From an endosymbiont of Galathealinum brachiosum (GTDB taxonomy: Bacteria > Pseudomonadota > Gammaproteobacteria > SZUA-229), in NCBI GenBank assembly GCA_003349885.1, contig QFXC01000007.1:643125-707124 (forward strand): a stretch of DNA of 64,000 nucleotides, written 5' to 3'. A program made the position numbers and the translations under genes. Positions within the stretch are counted from its first letter, which is position 1; the number at the start of each line of letters is the position of its first letter. Shown here one piece after another: positions 20,115-31,990 of the stretch. The notes beneath the pieces are model-generated. The model saw nothing but the letters and a program-made list of their open reading frames with translations, ran no database searches and was not told the DNA's origin.

Positions 20115-22613
20115 CTAATGCTCTATTGTTTCCAGCGCGCTACTTAACGCATGATCAAACACAGAATGCTGCATGATAATACCAGATAGACCTTTCTCAA
20201 TTTCATTCGCAAATATATCAGCTTCTTTTTCAATAACTACATTACCAAGGTGATCAACAAATACCATTGAAGCATCATGCACCAGTATTACGGCAAGTTT
20301 AAGTCTTCTTACCGGTTTGTCCTCTCCGTTATAAACAATAAACCAGGCACCAGGGGCAACCCCATCAGGAAGCCTTGAAATTTTTTCTCTGGCAACATCC
20401 TCCGGGGTTTCCTCAGGTTCTGGCTCAGCTTCTACCTGAGCCTCTTCCTGATCCAGCACCAGATCTTCTTCTGTATCAGATTCTTCACTTACAGGAGCAT
20501 CTTTAGATTCAGGCTTCTCCTCATCAACCTGATCAACCTGATCAACCTGATCAACCTGATCAACCAGATCTGTATCAACTTCTGGCTCATCAGGTTTTTC
20601 AGGAATGTCTGTATTAGCTATTAAAGCTTCATATGTCGACTCAAGATCAACTATTACTGCATCAACAACCTTTTTGCCTTTTTTACAGTTGGCCAACTTG
20701 CTTCTAGTTGCTTCAACGATATCGTGATTAGTTAATCCAAGCTCTTCTAACTCTTCCCTTGAATTTATAGGTTGTACACTTTCAATGATTTTTTGCAAAA
20801 TCATTAACAACTCAACCCATTCATCATTTGCTTTACCATTTTTTAAAAAATGGTTAAACATCATGCTGGGCCAGATTTTTAATACTAGAGTACGTATACC
20901 TTCTGGCAACTCTTTACCAATTGTAATTTTACGAATTTCCTGAAGAACCATGCTTTTGGCGTGCGCCATTTTTATAGTTTTCTGAGATTCCGCTTCATTG
21001 TCTCTGGCTTTACTATAAATATCTTCGGTTAATTCGTTTAGCTCATCCAGCGCTATTTTAAATGCAATAACATCATCGTTATAATCACTTAATAATTTAC
21101 GCACGATTTGTTCAATTTCAATATATACGGGATCTTTATGTTCGGAAACACCTACGCCCGCTTCTGCTATTTTATCTAACAACTGACGAGCTGGATGCTG
21201 GTCATCAACAAAAAAATCTGCATCCAGCATAGCCGCTTTAATGACTGGGATCTGTAAACTCAATAACAGGGTTTTGATTTCATCTGTGATGCTATCTTCA
21301 TCAATAATTGCATCAAAAATCAGCTTAATAAAATCGATGGTTTTTTCAGAAACCTGATGAACAGCTTTAGTAACTGCTCCGCCTTCTGTTTCACCAATAC
21401 TTGAGAGTACGGCTTTTTTAATCTGATTTGCATCGAATACAAGCGGTGTCTGACTAAGATCAGTTGCAGGTGCCTGCAAATCAGTTAATGCAGTCATGAC
21501 CTGTTGTTGAGAGTAATAACCCGCACCACCAGCAGGAGCAACATCACCCTGACTACCACCCACATAATTTTCTATGCTGGATCTGACCTGCCCAACGGGA
21601 ACACCCGCTGAATACTCCTGACCAGAAGGCCCTGTTTGAGGTGCTGCACCCTGAGAGTAACCTTGCATACCACTGCCAAAAGCCCTTCTTGGGGCAGCTG
21701 GAGCAAATCCACCCTGCGGTGGAGGTGGCTGATAACCCTGCGGAGGCATTGGTGGTGGTGCACCGGGCGCACCTGAGTTCATGGGTGGTGGTGGCGGAGC
21801 ACTACCAGAATAACCCTGCATACCACTGCCAAATGCTCGTCGAGCACCCGGTCGTGGTTGAGGCGCAGCCCCCTGAGGGGGAGCCTCTTCAATCTCTGGC
21901 TCTTCCTGATAATCAGGTGCCTCATAGTGCGGTATCGCGCCACTGAAATCTATTTCTGGCAATATTCCCTGCTCAATTAATAAATTATTCAGGGACTCAT
22001 ACAGTGAACCAACATCTTTTATCAATGCCTGGTTAAAAAAACGGTAAACAACCAGTCGGTTACCATCAATTAAATCTGTTTTAGACACAGCCTCATGCAT
22101 GGCATCACACATTCGCTTGGGTTCAAGCGCTTCACCATGAAAGATATCATCATTATATTTACCTAATTCTTTAAAGCGTGCGATAAGATTATTTATAGAT
22201 TCAGCGTTGTCCATTGCGGATTTGCTGCTGATGGTCGTCAAGGTCACCATCTCATCCATTTCATTTTGTTCTACCAGACCCAGCTCAACCGCTTTTTTCA
22301 CCTGCTTTTTTTCAGGTAACTCATCAAGCTCACTCATGGGCTGAAAATAAAAACTTAATTCATCAACAAACCCCTGTTGAATTATCTGTTTATCCGCACG
22401 AACCGAATTCATACATTCAAACAAACCATTTTGTTCGGCGGTGCTTGTCGCCTCATCAGCAGCTTTAAACAGATAGTCATCCGCCTGTTTAAACAAATCA
22501 TCCAGATGAGAAACAAAAAATGTTTCTAATTGAGAAATAATTTCATCAACCAGCTCGGTATAATACCTTGGCTGCTCTTCGACACTCTGATTTTCAGTAT
22601 CAGTATCACTCAC
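20115..22613 (-). CDS. DUF1631-family protein with low-complexity Pro/Gly middle and VDQ repeats
   Basis: An 832-residue cytoplasmic protein. The N-terminal helical part (YYTELVDEIISQLETFFVSHL), the central helical segment (TALTDLQAPATD, then DFIKLIFDAIIDEDSI) and the beta-containing C-terminus (GAWFIVYNGEDKPVRRLKLA) match the DUF1631 layout known from Pseudomonas-type genomes. Between them is a Pro/Gly-rich linker with two copies of RRAFGSGMQGYS. Near the C-terminal domain is an acidic stretch with four VDQ units, encoded by a 9-bp DNA repeat. The next gene downstream in transcription is a DUF2135-like gene; a PilZ gene lies upstream. The C-terminal domain looks PilZ-like, so a c-di-GMP link is plausible but unproven. 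Confidence 0.8.
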   Translation of the reverse strand: MSDTDTENQSVEEQPRYYTELVDEIISQLETFFVSHLDDLFKQADDYLFKAADEATSTAEQNGLFECMNSVRADKQIIQQGFVDELSFYFQPMSELDELPEKKQVKKAVELGLVEQNEMDEMVTLTTISSKSAMDNAESINNLIARFKELGKYNDDIFHGEALEPKRMCDAMHEAVSKTDLIDGNRLVVYRFFNQALIKDVGSLYESLNNLLIEQGILPEIDFSGAIPHYEAPDYQEEPEIEEAPPQGAAPQPRPGARRAFGSGMQGYSGSAPPPPPMNSGAPGAPPPMPPQGYQPPPPQGGFAPAAPRRAFGSGMQGYSQGAAPQTGPSGQEYSAGVPVGQVRSSIENYVGGSQGDVAPAGGAGYYSQQQVMTALTDLQAPATDLSQTPLVFDANQIKKAVLSSIGETEGGAVTKAVHQVSEKTIDFIKLIFDAIIDEDSITDEIKTLLLSLQIPVIKAAMLDADFFVDDQHPARQLLDKIAEAGVGVSEHKDPVYIEIEQIVRKLLSDYNDDVIAFKIALDELNELTEDIYSKARDNEAESQKTIKMAHAKSMVLQEIRKITIGKELPEGIRTLVLKIWPSMMFNHFLKNGKANDEWVELLMILQKIIESVQPINSREELEELGLTNHDIVEATRSKLANCKKGKKVVDAVIVDLESTYEALIANTDIPEKPDEPEVDTDLVDQVDQVDQVDQVDEEKPESKDAPVSEESDTEEDLVLDQEEAQVEAEPEPEETPEDVAREKISRLPDGVAPGAWFIVYNGEDKPVRRLKLAVILVHDASMVFVDHLGNVVIEKEADIFANEIEKGLSGIIMQHSVFDHALSSALETIEH
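20523..20565. repeat. 9-bp tandem repeat inside the DUF1631 gene
   Basis: Four perfect head-to-tail copies of ATCAACCTG (20523-20558) followed by a partial fifth. On the coding strand they encode VDQ repeats. Because the unit is a multiple of three, copy-number change would alter length without frameshift. Confidence 0.9.
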
Positions 22614-22712
22614 CTGAAGCTTCCCTCATATTCCATATATCCACCAGACAACAACTTTCATTTAGATCAAACACCTGTCTAATACTTCTTACCTGACATT
22701 AGCTGAGCGAGT

Positions 22713-23009
22713 TTATAAATCACTAGCAAAGTCCAGCTCTATAAAGGCAAGACCGATGCCTCTTTCGTCCTGACGTACAACGACAGCATCATTACTGGGA
22801 AACTCCACTCCGGTCTCTTTTTCATCATTAATAATTTTGACTTCAACTACTTCGCCTATTATCGGACGGCGTAATTTATCAACAACTAGAAATACGCCCC
22901 CATCACTGATATCCAGAGTTCTGACCGTTTTCTTTTCCCCTGAAGGAAACCCCAGTTCGACTTCAAGATGAATCTCTTGTCGTGGGTGTTTTCGAAGTTC
23001 CTTACTCAC
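22713..23009 (-). CDS. PilZ-domain protein (cyclic-di-GMP receptor candidate)
   Basis: A 98-residue single-domain protein. The c-di-GMP binding pattern is visible: an N-terminal RKHPR (RxxxR-type, residues 6-10) followed by TLDISDGG (D/NxSxxG-type, about 32-38). The remainder is a six-stranded beta barrel pattern ending GIGLAFIELD. It lies about 100 bp upstream of the DUF1631 gene in the same direction. A GGDEF-EAL protein at 5.2 kb could supply or remove the ligand, though genomes usually have many such enzymes. Confidence 0.85.
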   Translation of the reverse strand: MSKELRKHPRQEIHLEVELGFPSGEKKTVRTLDISDGGVFLVVDKLRRPIIGEVVEVKIINDEKETGVEFPSNDAVVVRQDERGIGLAFIELDFASDL

Positions 23010-23185
23010 CTGATGCTCACCTTATCCATACATCTGCTTAATTACATTTTTATTTATGCGCAAATTAACTTAAGTCTGCTTTGACTAAATAATAGTCGGT
23101 ATTTAATTTTTTCCCATCAAATGACTGATTATTTTTTATCCATATAGTATTTTCAGTCACCGGTAACTTAATATAACTACATGAA

Positions 23186-23551
23186 TTATTTCAATTTTTT
23201 TCGGTTTGGATAGTAAACTGCATTTAAATTGGCCATTGCCATATAAATAGTATTTTTGGGGTTTTTCCTGCAATACATATCAATCCAGCTCAAAGCCCCC
23301 TGAAAATCAGTATCTCCCAAAAGATTATAGGTATCACCTGATGAACGATTACTGGCCGTAAGATACCCTGAAATCCAGTTTTTATAGGATATTTCAGAAA
23401 ACCCACCGTTATTACGTGCTTCAAGATATGTTTCACATACCTGACGCCCGACGCCATATATCCAGTAACGGCCATTTTTATCTGCTGAATATGCATTTTG
23501 TGCAGACAATGAGAGTAATAATGCTCCCCAAAGTGTGACTGCTTTAATCAT
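23186..23551 (-). CDS. Small secreted helical protein, HdeA/Rap1a-like pattern
   Basis: A 121-residue protein with a signal peptide cleaved after NAYS-A. The mature part has two Cys about 60 residues apart (RQVCETYLEAR and IDMYCRKNP), a WISGYLTASNR segment and a helical C-terminus. This spacing and the (W)xxGYLTxxN motif recall small periplasmic proteins of the HdeA or Rap1a/Tai-immunity type, but I would not name a function. No type VI secretion genes are nearby. Confidence 0.75.
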   Translation of the reverse strand: MIKAVTLWGALLLSLSAQNAYSADKNGRYWIYGVGRQVCETYLEARNNGGFSEISYKNWISGYLTASNRSSGDTYNLLGDTDFQGALSWIDMYCRKNPKNTIYMAMANLNAVYYPNRKKLK

Positions 23552-23622
23552 TGTTTAATCCTGTTATTTTTATAATTACTAAACACTGGCTTATATTAGC
23601 ACCTGTATACGAACTCTGGAAA

Positions 23623-24615
23623 TTAACCCTGAACAATGTCCAATATTTCTTTATGCTCTGATGCCGCCAGCCTTGGACCAAATTGACTCACAACTTTTGC
23701 TGCAGCCAGACTCGCTATATTACCCGCCTCGTAAAAGGAATGTCCATGAGTAATACCATACAAAAATGCACCTGCAAACATATCTCCAGCGCCATTTGAA
23801 TCAACTGCTTTAACATCATGAGGTGATATTTCAATCATATTTTTACCATCAAACAATGTTGCACCCTCAGAGCCCTGAGTAATAGCGAAGGTAGAAGCAA
23901 TTTGCTTTAATGACTCGACTGCTGATTCCAGGTTATCCGTATCTGACCAGCTCATAGCTTCAGCTTCATTACAAAAAAGCAAATCAACTTTATTACCAAT
24001 CATTTCTTTCAGACCATCTTTAAAAAACTGCACCATTGCAGGGTCTGAAAATGTTAATGCTGTTTTAACACCATTTTCTTCGGCAACTTTTCGTGCCTCT
24101 ATTGCCGCATGACGTCCAGTTTCTGAAGAAACCAGATATCCTTCGATATATAAATACTCTGAATCTTTTATTGCAGATAAATGCAGCTCATCAACTGAAA
24201 AATTTGCTGTGATCCCCAGATAGGTGTTCATCGTGCGCTCAGCATCCGGCGTAATCATGACCAGACATTTACCCGTTATTCCGTCTTTACGCCCGTCACC
24301 CACATTACTATCAACACCAGCTTCCTGAAGGTCATTCACATAAAAATCACCCAATTCATCATTAGCAACTTTACACGAATAAAAAGATTTACCACCAAAA
24401 TAGCTGGTTGCAATGATAGTGTTAGCAGCAGATCCACCCGAAGCTTTTTTACCATCAAAAGCATCAAGGTGCCCCATTAATTCATGCTGACGATCTTCAT
24501 CAACTAACGTCATTACACCTTTATCAATACCATTGGATTGAAAGAAACTATCTTCAACTTCAAACTCCATATCGACCAATGCATTACCAACACCATATAC
24601 GTGATATTTTTTCAT
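23623..24615 (-). CDS. PfkB-family kinase, adenosine kinase-like
   Basis: A 330-residue ribokinase-fold protein. Motifs seen are GVGNALVDME near the N-terminus, the substrate-side GGSAANTI, and the C-terminal signature DSNGAGDMFAGAFLYG with the catalytic Asp. Sequence style (SYFGGKSFYSCKVANDELG, FCNEAEAM) fits the adenosine kinase branch common in marine and sulfur-oxidising Proteobacteria. The phosphate acceptor is inferred. It follows holA by 51 bp with a strong hairpin between them. Confidence 0.87.
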   Translation of the reverse strand: MKKYHVYGVGNALVDMEFEVEDSFFQSNGIDKGVMTLVDEDRQHELMGHLDAFDGKKASGGSAANTIIATSYFGGKSFYSCKVANDELGDFYVNDLQEAGVDSNVGDGRKDGITGKCLVMITPDAERTMNTYLGITANFSVDELHLSAIKDSEYLYIEGYLVSSETGRHAAIEARKVAEENGVKTALTFSDPAMVQFFKDGLKEMIGNKVDLLFCNEAEAMSWSDTDNLESAVESLKQIASTFAITQGSEGATLFDGKNMIEISPHDVKAVDSNGAGDMFAGAFLYGITHGHSFYEAGNIASLAAAKVVSQFGPRLAASEHKEILDIVQG

Positions 24616-24632
24616 CTGTTTTTACCTTTAGA

Positions 24633-24664
24633 ATCTTTGGCGCAGAGAGCTCTGCGCTAAAGAT
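24633..24664 (+). terminator. Hairpin with T-run between holA and the PfkB kinase gene
   Basis: Arms ATCTTTGGCGCAGAG (24633-24647) and CTCTGCGCTAAAGAT (24650-24664) pair with one mismatch, and a T-run follows on the plus strand. This is oriented against the minus-strand genes on both sides, so it would stop antisense transcription or act as an intergenic RNA hairpin. Confidence 0.5.
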
Positions 24665-24666
24665 TT

Positions 24667-25659
24667 TTATTGAGCTATTTGTGTACTTAACATTAAAAGT
24701 TCATCCCAGGCTTTTCCCGGTTCAACACCTTTAATTACTTTATCTATTTTCGCGCAGCGTTTTAAAAAAAGCTTCCATCTGGTTGCATGATGTCGTGACA
24801 GTGCTTTTCGAATAAGCGCTTTGCGGTTATCCCATACTCGCTGTTTTACCATTGCTGCATCAGCAGAAATATTCGCTTCTGAAATTTTGGCAATCATACG
24901 CACTTCACGACTTAATGCCCATAGCATTAACACGGGCTCAACACCCTCATTTTTTAATCCACCAATTATACGTGATGTACGCGCGACGTCTCCGGCAAGC
25001 GCCGTATCAACCAGATCATATATATTATACCGGGAGCTATCTGACACAGCAGATGCCGTTTGATCAAAATTTAATTTTCCAGCACCGTATAATAAAAACA
25101 GTTTATCCACTTCCTGAGCAGCGGCCAGTAAATTTCCTTCAACCCGATCTGACAATAACTGAATTGCTTCTCTGTCAGCTGCTATTCCTTTTGACTGTAA
25201 ACGTTGATTAATCCAGCCGGGCAACTGGTCTGCGTTAATCGGCCAACACTGGATAACCACTCCTTGCTGATCGAGAGTTTTAAACCATTTAGTGTTTTTA
25301 GAACTCCCTTCCAGTTTGCCACTGCTAATAATAAGTATTACATCATCAGCCGGACGCTGAGCATACTCCTGCAAAATTTTTGAACCAACTTTACCGGGTT
25401 TACCCGTAGGTAATCGTAATTCGAGAATTCTTTTTTCCGCAAATAAAGACAAACTATTCGCCGAGTCCAGTAACTGATTCCAGTCAAACTGAGCATCTAC
25501 ATCCATGACTTCTCGCTCTGTATAATCACGCTTTCGCGCTTCTGCACGAATACGATCGGCAGACTCCATCACCTGTAGCGGTTCATCACCACAGATAAAG
25601 TATATTGCCGCAAGGTCACTGTTTAAATGTCGGCCGAGCTGGTCAGGGCGAACCTTCAT
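24667..25659 (-). CDS. holA: DNA polymerase III delta subunit HolA
   Basis: HolA is the clamp-loader subunit that opens the beta sliding clamp. The 330 residues match the family: an N-terminal AAA+-like domain beginning MKVRPDQLGRHL with IYFICGDEPLQVMESADRIR, a middle segment GNLLAAAQEVDKLFLLYG, and the C-terminal collar domain with ALWALSREVR-like helices. It follows lptE by 5 bp in the classic leuS-lptE-holA order. Confidence 0.95.
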   Translation of the reverse strand: MKVRPDQLGRHLNSDLAAIYFICGDEPLQVMESADRIRAEARKRDYTEREVMDVDAQFDWNQLLDSANSLSLFAEKRILELRLPTGKPGKVGSKILQEYAQRPADDVILIISSGKLEGSSKNTKWFKTLDQQGVVIQCWPINADQLPGWINQRLQSKGIAADREAIQLLSDRVEGNLLAAAQEVDKLFLLYGAGKLNFDQTASAVSDSSRYNIYDLVDTALAGDVARTSRIIGGLKNEGVEPVLMLWALSREVRMIAKISEANISADAAMVKQRVWDNRKALIRKALSRHHATRWKLFLKRCAKIDKVIKGVEPGKAWDELLMLSTQIAQ

Positions 25660-25664
25660 ATTCT

Positions 25665-26215
25665 TTAAGTTTTACTCTGTAAACGCAATAAAATCAGCCT
25701 GATAATATCCTGCTGCATTTCTTCATATAGTTTAGATTCTTCACGACTATTACCTAATACATCTTCTGTATCAAATACAAAATCACGCTCTATACGAATA
25801 TCCTGATTTTCTATTTCAAATCCTTCATCCAGCTTTTTAATATTAAAACTAATAACATAAGTAAGCGTATATTCTCGTGCACGACCATTCGCATCAACCG
25901 ATATAATACGCTTGCTTCGTAATTCTTTTGATAATGTTAAAACAGCAACATTGTCAGCAGCTCCATTTACAATTTTTATATTACTTGCTTCCAGACTTCT
26001 TATTAACGCACGATTTAAGGTCGATTTTTTTTCAGCTGAATCAACATACGTTGTTTTCATTGCATCGGGTAGCTGGTATACACCCCGTAATTTAAAACCA
26101 CAACCTGCTAATAAAACCAGCGTAATAAAAAAAATAATGCTACGCTGCAGGAAAGCCCCAAGGTACTCATGTGAAGCTAAAGACCTACCAATAGATATAG
26201 AGGAATAAAGGCCCA

Positions 26216-26216
<1 letters not shown>
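25665..26216 (-). CDS. lptE: LPS-assembly lipoprotein LptE
   Basis: LptE plugs the LptD barrel in the outer membrane for LPS insertion. The lipobox is LLAGC followed by GFKLRG, the conserved LptE start of the mature protein, and the body fits the RlpB/LptE fold (QLPDAMKTTYVDSAEKK). The start ATG at 26216 overlaps the leuS stop in a TAATG, arguing for coupling. It places the lipid Cys at residue 39, an unusually long pre-sequence, so an internal non-ATG start may be used instead. Confidence 0.9.
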
Positions 26217-28756
<2,540 letters not shown>

Positions 28757-28794
28757 TTAGGAAACTCTGATATTTACGTTAAAGAGGTAGGTCT

Positions 28795-29331
28795 ATGTCT
28801 ACACCGGATAAACAGAATGAAACATCACTGGTAGAAGCTTATAACCAGATGATGGCTCGTGTCAGGGACAGCATTGATAATGCAGAGGCTCATGCGATGC
28901 CGACACTGCAAAAAGCCATTGAGCAGGCTAAAGATCAGGCTATCCACCTGGGTGAAGTAAGTCTGGAAGATGCAGAAGAAATCGGAAACTATATAAAACG
29001 CGATATTAATGACGCTGCCGAATATCTAATGGAGACCAGCCACGAATTTAGTGAATGGCTGATGCTGGATATAGATATTATTGAACAGAAAGTTCTGGAA
29101 TTATTTCTGTCCGTTGCAGATAAAACACGGTTAGAGCTAGAACAACTCTCACATGCAGCCTGCAATGAAATTAAAGCCGATAAAATCAGTGAATATAAAA
29201 GCGGAGAAATTACAGGCCCGGGATCACTCATCTGTGCCAATTGCAAAAACATGATTCAATTTAATACCACCAGCACCATACCCGACTGTAACCAGTGTGG
29301 TGGACAGTACTTTAAACGCGCTGATGTATGA
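28795..29331 (+). CDS. ybeL: Zinc-ribbon protein of the YbeL (DUF1451) family
   Basis: A 178-residue protein: an acidic helical N-terminal region of about 140 residues, probably coiled-coil, and a C-terminal zinc ribbon with CANC and CNQC pairs. Divergent from leuS, the same neighbourhood as E. coli ybeL, which supports the assignment. Its biochemical role is not established. A GGTAGG just before the ATG serves as ribosome-binding site. Confidence 0.9.
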   Translation: MSTPDKQNETSLVEAYNQMMARVRDSIDNAEAHAMPTLQKAIEQAKDQAIHLGEVSLEDAEEIGNYIKRDINDAAEYLMETSHEFSEWLMLDIDIIEQKVLELFLSVADKTRLELEQLSHAACNEIKADKISEYKSGEITGPGSLICANCKNMIQFNTTSTIPDCNQCGGQYFKRADV

Positions 29332-29339
29332 TTACTAAC

Positions 29340-29367
29340 AGGGATTAATTAACCTCACTTAATCCCT
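29340..29367 (+). terminator. Intrinsic-terminator-like hairpin after ybeL
   Basis: AGGGATTAA (29340-29348) pairs with TTAATCCCT (29359-29367) over a 10-base loop, 8 bp after the ybeL stop, with a short TT tail. Confidence 0.65.
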
Positions 29368-29441
29368 TTCCTGATAAGACATATGACCTCAGTAACAAGC
29401 TACTGATTTCTAGAGTTTAATCCCGTTAAAATCACCTGATA

Positions 29442-29990
29442 TTATTTAAGAACCACCTTTTTTTCAGGCATTAAAATCGCTAGTGCCGCCATGGTTTTAT
29501 CAAAGTCACCCGACCTTGTAATAAACTTAAGGTTAGTCAATTTATCTTTAAATAAGTCGATAATAAAATATCCTTTATTCAATTCTTTTTTATTGCAACC
29601 CGGAAAATACGGTAACAACAAAGGATCATCATATATAAAAACATTAGATATTGAATTAAATTTGAAATCATATTCATAATACTGTTTTTCAAATACAACA
29701 ATGTCATCAAAATTCTGGATCTGTTTCTTCAGTTGCCGCCCACGCTCGTGTGCAAGCATGTATATTTTGTCATCATGAACGAGCATATCTGAATTTTCGT
29801 CATACCAGAAACCACGAGAGCCACAAATACCCTGCGACTCTTTCCCGGCCCATACTCTTTTTTGAAGAATTTCTTTCGCCTGATCTACTGTCATCTCTTT
29901 TTTAAACGCCAGCATCTTTTCATTCGGTGAATAATCAGAAGAACACGCTATCAACTGAGAAACAATTATGAACAACAATACTTTTTTCAT
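29442..29990 (-). CDS. Lipoprotein of unknown function
   Basis: A 182-residue protein with a short signal peptide and lipobox (QLIAC, Cys at 16). AAGGA lies a few bases upstream of the ATG. The mature part mixes helices and strands with two further Cys residues (GICGSRG and PGCNKKEL) that could form a disulfide. I do not recognise the family. It stands alone between ybeL and a phosphoesterase gene. The base composition is as AT-rich as its neighbours. Confidence 0.7.
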   Translation of the reverse strand: MKKVLLFIIVSQLIACSSDYSPNEKMLAFKKEMTVDQAKEILQKRVWAGKESQGICGSRGFWYDENSDMLVHDDKIYMLAHERGRQLKKQIQNFDDIVVFEKQYYEYDFKFNSISNVFIYDDPLLLPYFPGCNKKELNKGYFIIDLFKDKLTNLKFITRSGDFDKTMAALAILMPEKKVVLK

Positions 29991-30055
29991 TTTTAGATCC
30001 TTTTTTACAAAACTTACACCAACGTTAACAGAATAAAATCACGAACAATTGGACC

Positions 30056-30682
30056 TTACTTTGCATAAATCATATGTTCACCCCAATTCCAGGTTTTTTC
30101 TATCTTTTCCCCGGATAAAGGAATCATCTCAACCAGCATATTCTGCAGATTTAAAATCGCACATGAATGATTAAAAACAGAACTTCCTGGATTCACCACC
30201 AGCACTCCCCCCATATATTCAGCAAACACCTGATGAGTATGCCCAACTACCAACACATCATAATCAAATGTTTCCAGTTTTTGAGACCAGTACTCTCGTT
30301 TACCCGGTTCGACTTCCCCATCTTTATTTAACAACTTGATTCCACCATGACTCTCATCCGGAGGTTGAGCGTGAACCATATACAGCCTTTTACCAGACAT
30401 TTCCATTTCATAAGTGGCCGGTAACTCTTTAAGAAACTGTATAGAAGCAGCATCCGCCTCTTCGCCGTGCCGTTTAAGATATGACTGATCATGGTTACCC
30501 ACAACTGTCTGACAATTACTTCTTTTCAACAGAGATACCGTTTGATCAAGCTGATCCATATAACCCGCAATATCACCTGCACATAAAATCTGATCAACGC
30601 CTTTACCCATAAATATATTAATCGCTTCTTCCACAGGTTCCGGACTTGCATGCACATCACTGATTAAGCCTATTAACGCCAT
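30056..30682 (-). CDS. YfcE/MJ0936-type metallophosphoesterase
   Basis: A 208-residue calcineurin-like phosphoesterase. Metal-binding motifs appear in order: GLISDVHASPEPVE (DxH), CAGDIAGY (GDx), VVGNHDQSY (GNHD), MVHAQPP (GH-like) and VVGHTHQVF (GHTH). Known relatives hydrolyse phosphodiesters or act as protein phosphatases. The natural substrate cannot be told from sequence. It is monocistronic, divergent from the cytochrome c peroxidase gene. Confidence 0.87.
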   Translation of the reverse strand: MALIGLISDVHASPEPVEEAINIFMGKGVDQILCAGDIAGYMDQLDQTVSLLKRSNCQTVVGNHDQSYLKRHGEEADAASIQFLKELPATYEMEMSGKRLYMVHAQPPDESHGGIKLLNKDGEVEPGKREYWSQKLETFDYDVLVVGHTHQVFAEYMGGVLVVNPGSSVFNHSCAILNLQNMLVEMIPLSGEKIEKTWNWGEHMIYAK

Positions 30683-30802
30683 AACACACTCTCAGACCAC
30701 TTTGATAACAACTCCAGAATAATACGCCTGAACACATAAAACAAAGGTTTCTAGAGATAACCGGTTCACTCGATTATCCAGCACTTTACTGGTTATAGAA
30801 AT

Positions 30803-30823
30803 TATCTATCAATATGATAGATA
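30803..30823. promoter_or_regulatory. 21-bp palindrome upstream of the dihaem peroxidase gene
   Basis: TATCTATCA (30803-30811) and TGATAGATA (30815-30823) form a perfect 9-bp inverted repeat with a 3-base centre. It lies 67 bp before the peroxidase start codon, where an operator or activator site is expected. It is not the standard FNR box (TTGAT-N4-ATCAA), and I do not recognise the regulator. Confidence 0.6.
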
Positions 30824-30890
30824 TTAGAAAATAGCTAAATAACTGTTATTTCGTCAAAATGCACCAACTAAAATTTACGCTGGAACAACT

Positions 30891-31913
30891 ATGAAACATT
30901 TAACACCCCTTTTACTTGTATCCCTAATCTCCTTTCAGGCGCAGGCAACTGACTGGAAAGCTTTACCAGACAGCGCGCCTGCACCTGCAGACAACCCAAC
31001 TACAGCGGAAAAAGTTGAACTGGGAAAAATGCTATTTATGGACCCGCGCTTCTCTTCCACCGGCACTGTATCCTGTAATTCATGCCATAACGTAATGGAA
31101 GGTGGTGATGACAGCCGTAGTGTTTCAATGGGCGTTCATGGTAAAACAGGTGGACGTAATGCACCGACTGTATGGAACTCAGCATTCCACTCAGTTCAAT
31201 TCTGGGATGGCCGCGCACCATTACTTGAAGACCAGGCTAAAGGCCCTGTTGCTAACCCGATTGAAATGGGTATGAAAGACGTTGAAACTGCAATGGAAAG
31301 AGTTAAAACGATACCAGGGTATAAAACAGTTTTTGATAAGGCATTTGGAAAAGATAGTATGACTGTTGAAAATGCAGCAAAAGCAGTTGCTGCTTTTGAG
31401 CGTACTTTAATCACACCAAATAGCCCTTATGACAAATATGTAAAAGGCAATAAAACTGCAATGAACAAACAACAGGTTCAAGGCATGAATAAATTTGCTG
31501 AAGCTGGCTGCACATCCTGTCATTCTGGCGCGGCCTTTAATGGACCAGAACAAAAACTGGGTGAAGGCTTTTACGTGATGTTCCCAACCTTTGATAACAA
31601 ATATGTAAGTAAATATAAATTAGATGAAGACAAGGGGCGTGAAGAAGCAACGGGTAAAGCAACAGATCGCGGAATGTTCCGCATACCAACTTTACGCAAT
31701 ATCACAGATACCGCACCTTACTTCCATAATGGTTCTGTAAATGATTTAGCTGAAGCTGTTCGAGTAATGGCAAAAACACAACTTAACAGTACGCTGGCTG
31801 AAAAAGATGTAAATGATATTGTTGCTTTCCTTGGTGCACTAACTGGAGAGTACCCGGAAATCACTATGCCTAGACTGCCAGCAACATCTGGCACCAGCAT
31901 TATTGCCGATTAA
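30891..31913 (+). CDS. Dihaem cytochrome c peroxidase (CcpA/MauG superfamily)
   Basis: A periplasmic enzyme of 340 residues with a signal peptide (FQAQA-T cleavage) and two CXXCH haem sites, C62-C65-H66 and C207-C210-H211. It would reduce hydrogen peroxide with electrons from a c-type cytochrome. The layout (PADNPTTAEKVELGKMLFMD, RNAPTVWNSAFH, FRIPTLRNIT, APYFHNGSV) is that of bacterial CcpA rather than methylamine-oxidising MauG. A palindrome upstream suggests redox control. A terminator-like hairpin follows the stop. Confidence 0.95.
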   Translation: MKHLTPLLLVSLISFQAQATDWKALPDSAPAPADNPTTAEKVELGKMLFMDPRFSSTGTVSCNSCHNVMEGGDDSRSVSMGVHGKTGGRNAPTVWNSAFHSVQFWDGRAPLLEDQAKGPVANPIEMGMKDVETAMERVKTIPGYKTVFDKAFGKDSMTVENAAKAVAAFERTLITPNSPYDKYVKGNKTAMNKQQVQGMNKFAEAGCTSCHSGAAFNGPEQKLGEGFYVMFPTFDNKYVSKYKLDEDKGREEATGKATDRGMFRIPTLRNITDTAPYFHNGSVNDLAEAVRVMAKTQLNSTLAEKDVNDIVAFLGALTGEYPEITMPRLPATSGTSIIAD

Positions 31914-31933
31914 GGCAGGGCTCTGAAACTGAC

Positions 31934-31967
31934 GCAGAGATTATTTAATATTAAAAATAATCTCTGC
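31934..31967. terminator. Bidirectional terminator-like hairpin
   Basis: GCAGAGATTATTT (31934-31946) pairs perfectly with AAATAATCTCTGC (31955-31967), between the convergent peroxidase and DUF457 genes. The AT-rich stem offers U-rich tails on both strands. Confidence 0.65.
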
Positions 31968-31990
31968 ACCTTAACTTCAAATATTTTCTT

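Noticed and set aside
20523..20565. Possible CRISPR array
   Set aside because: The repeats are 9 bp, adjacent, and code for VDQ in frame; no spacers.
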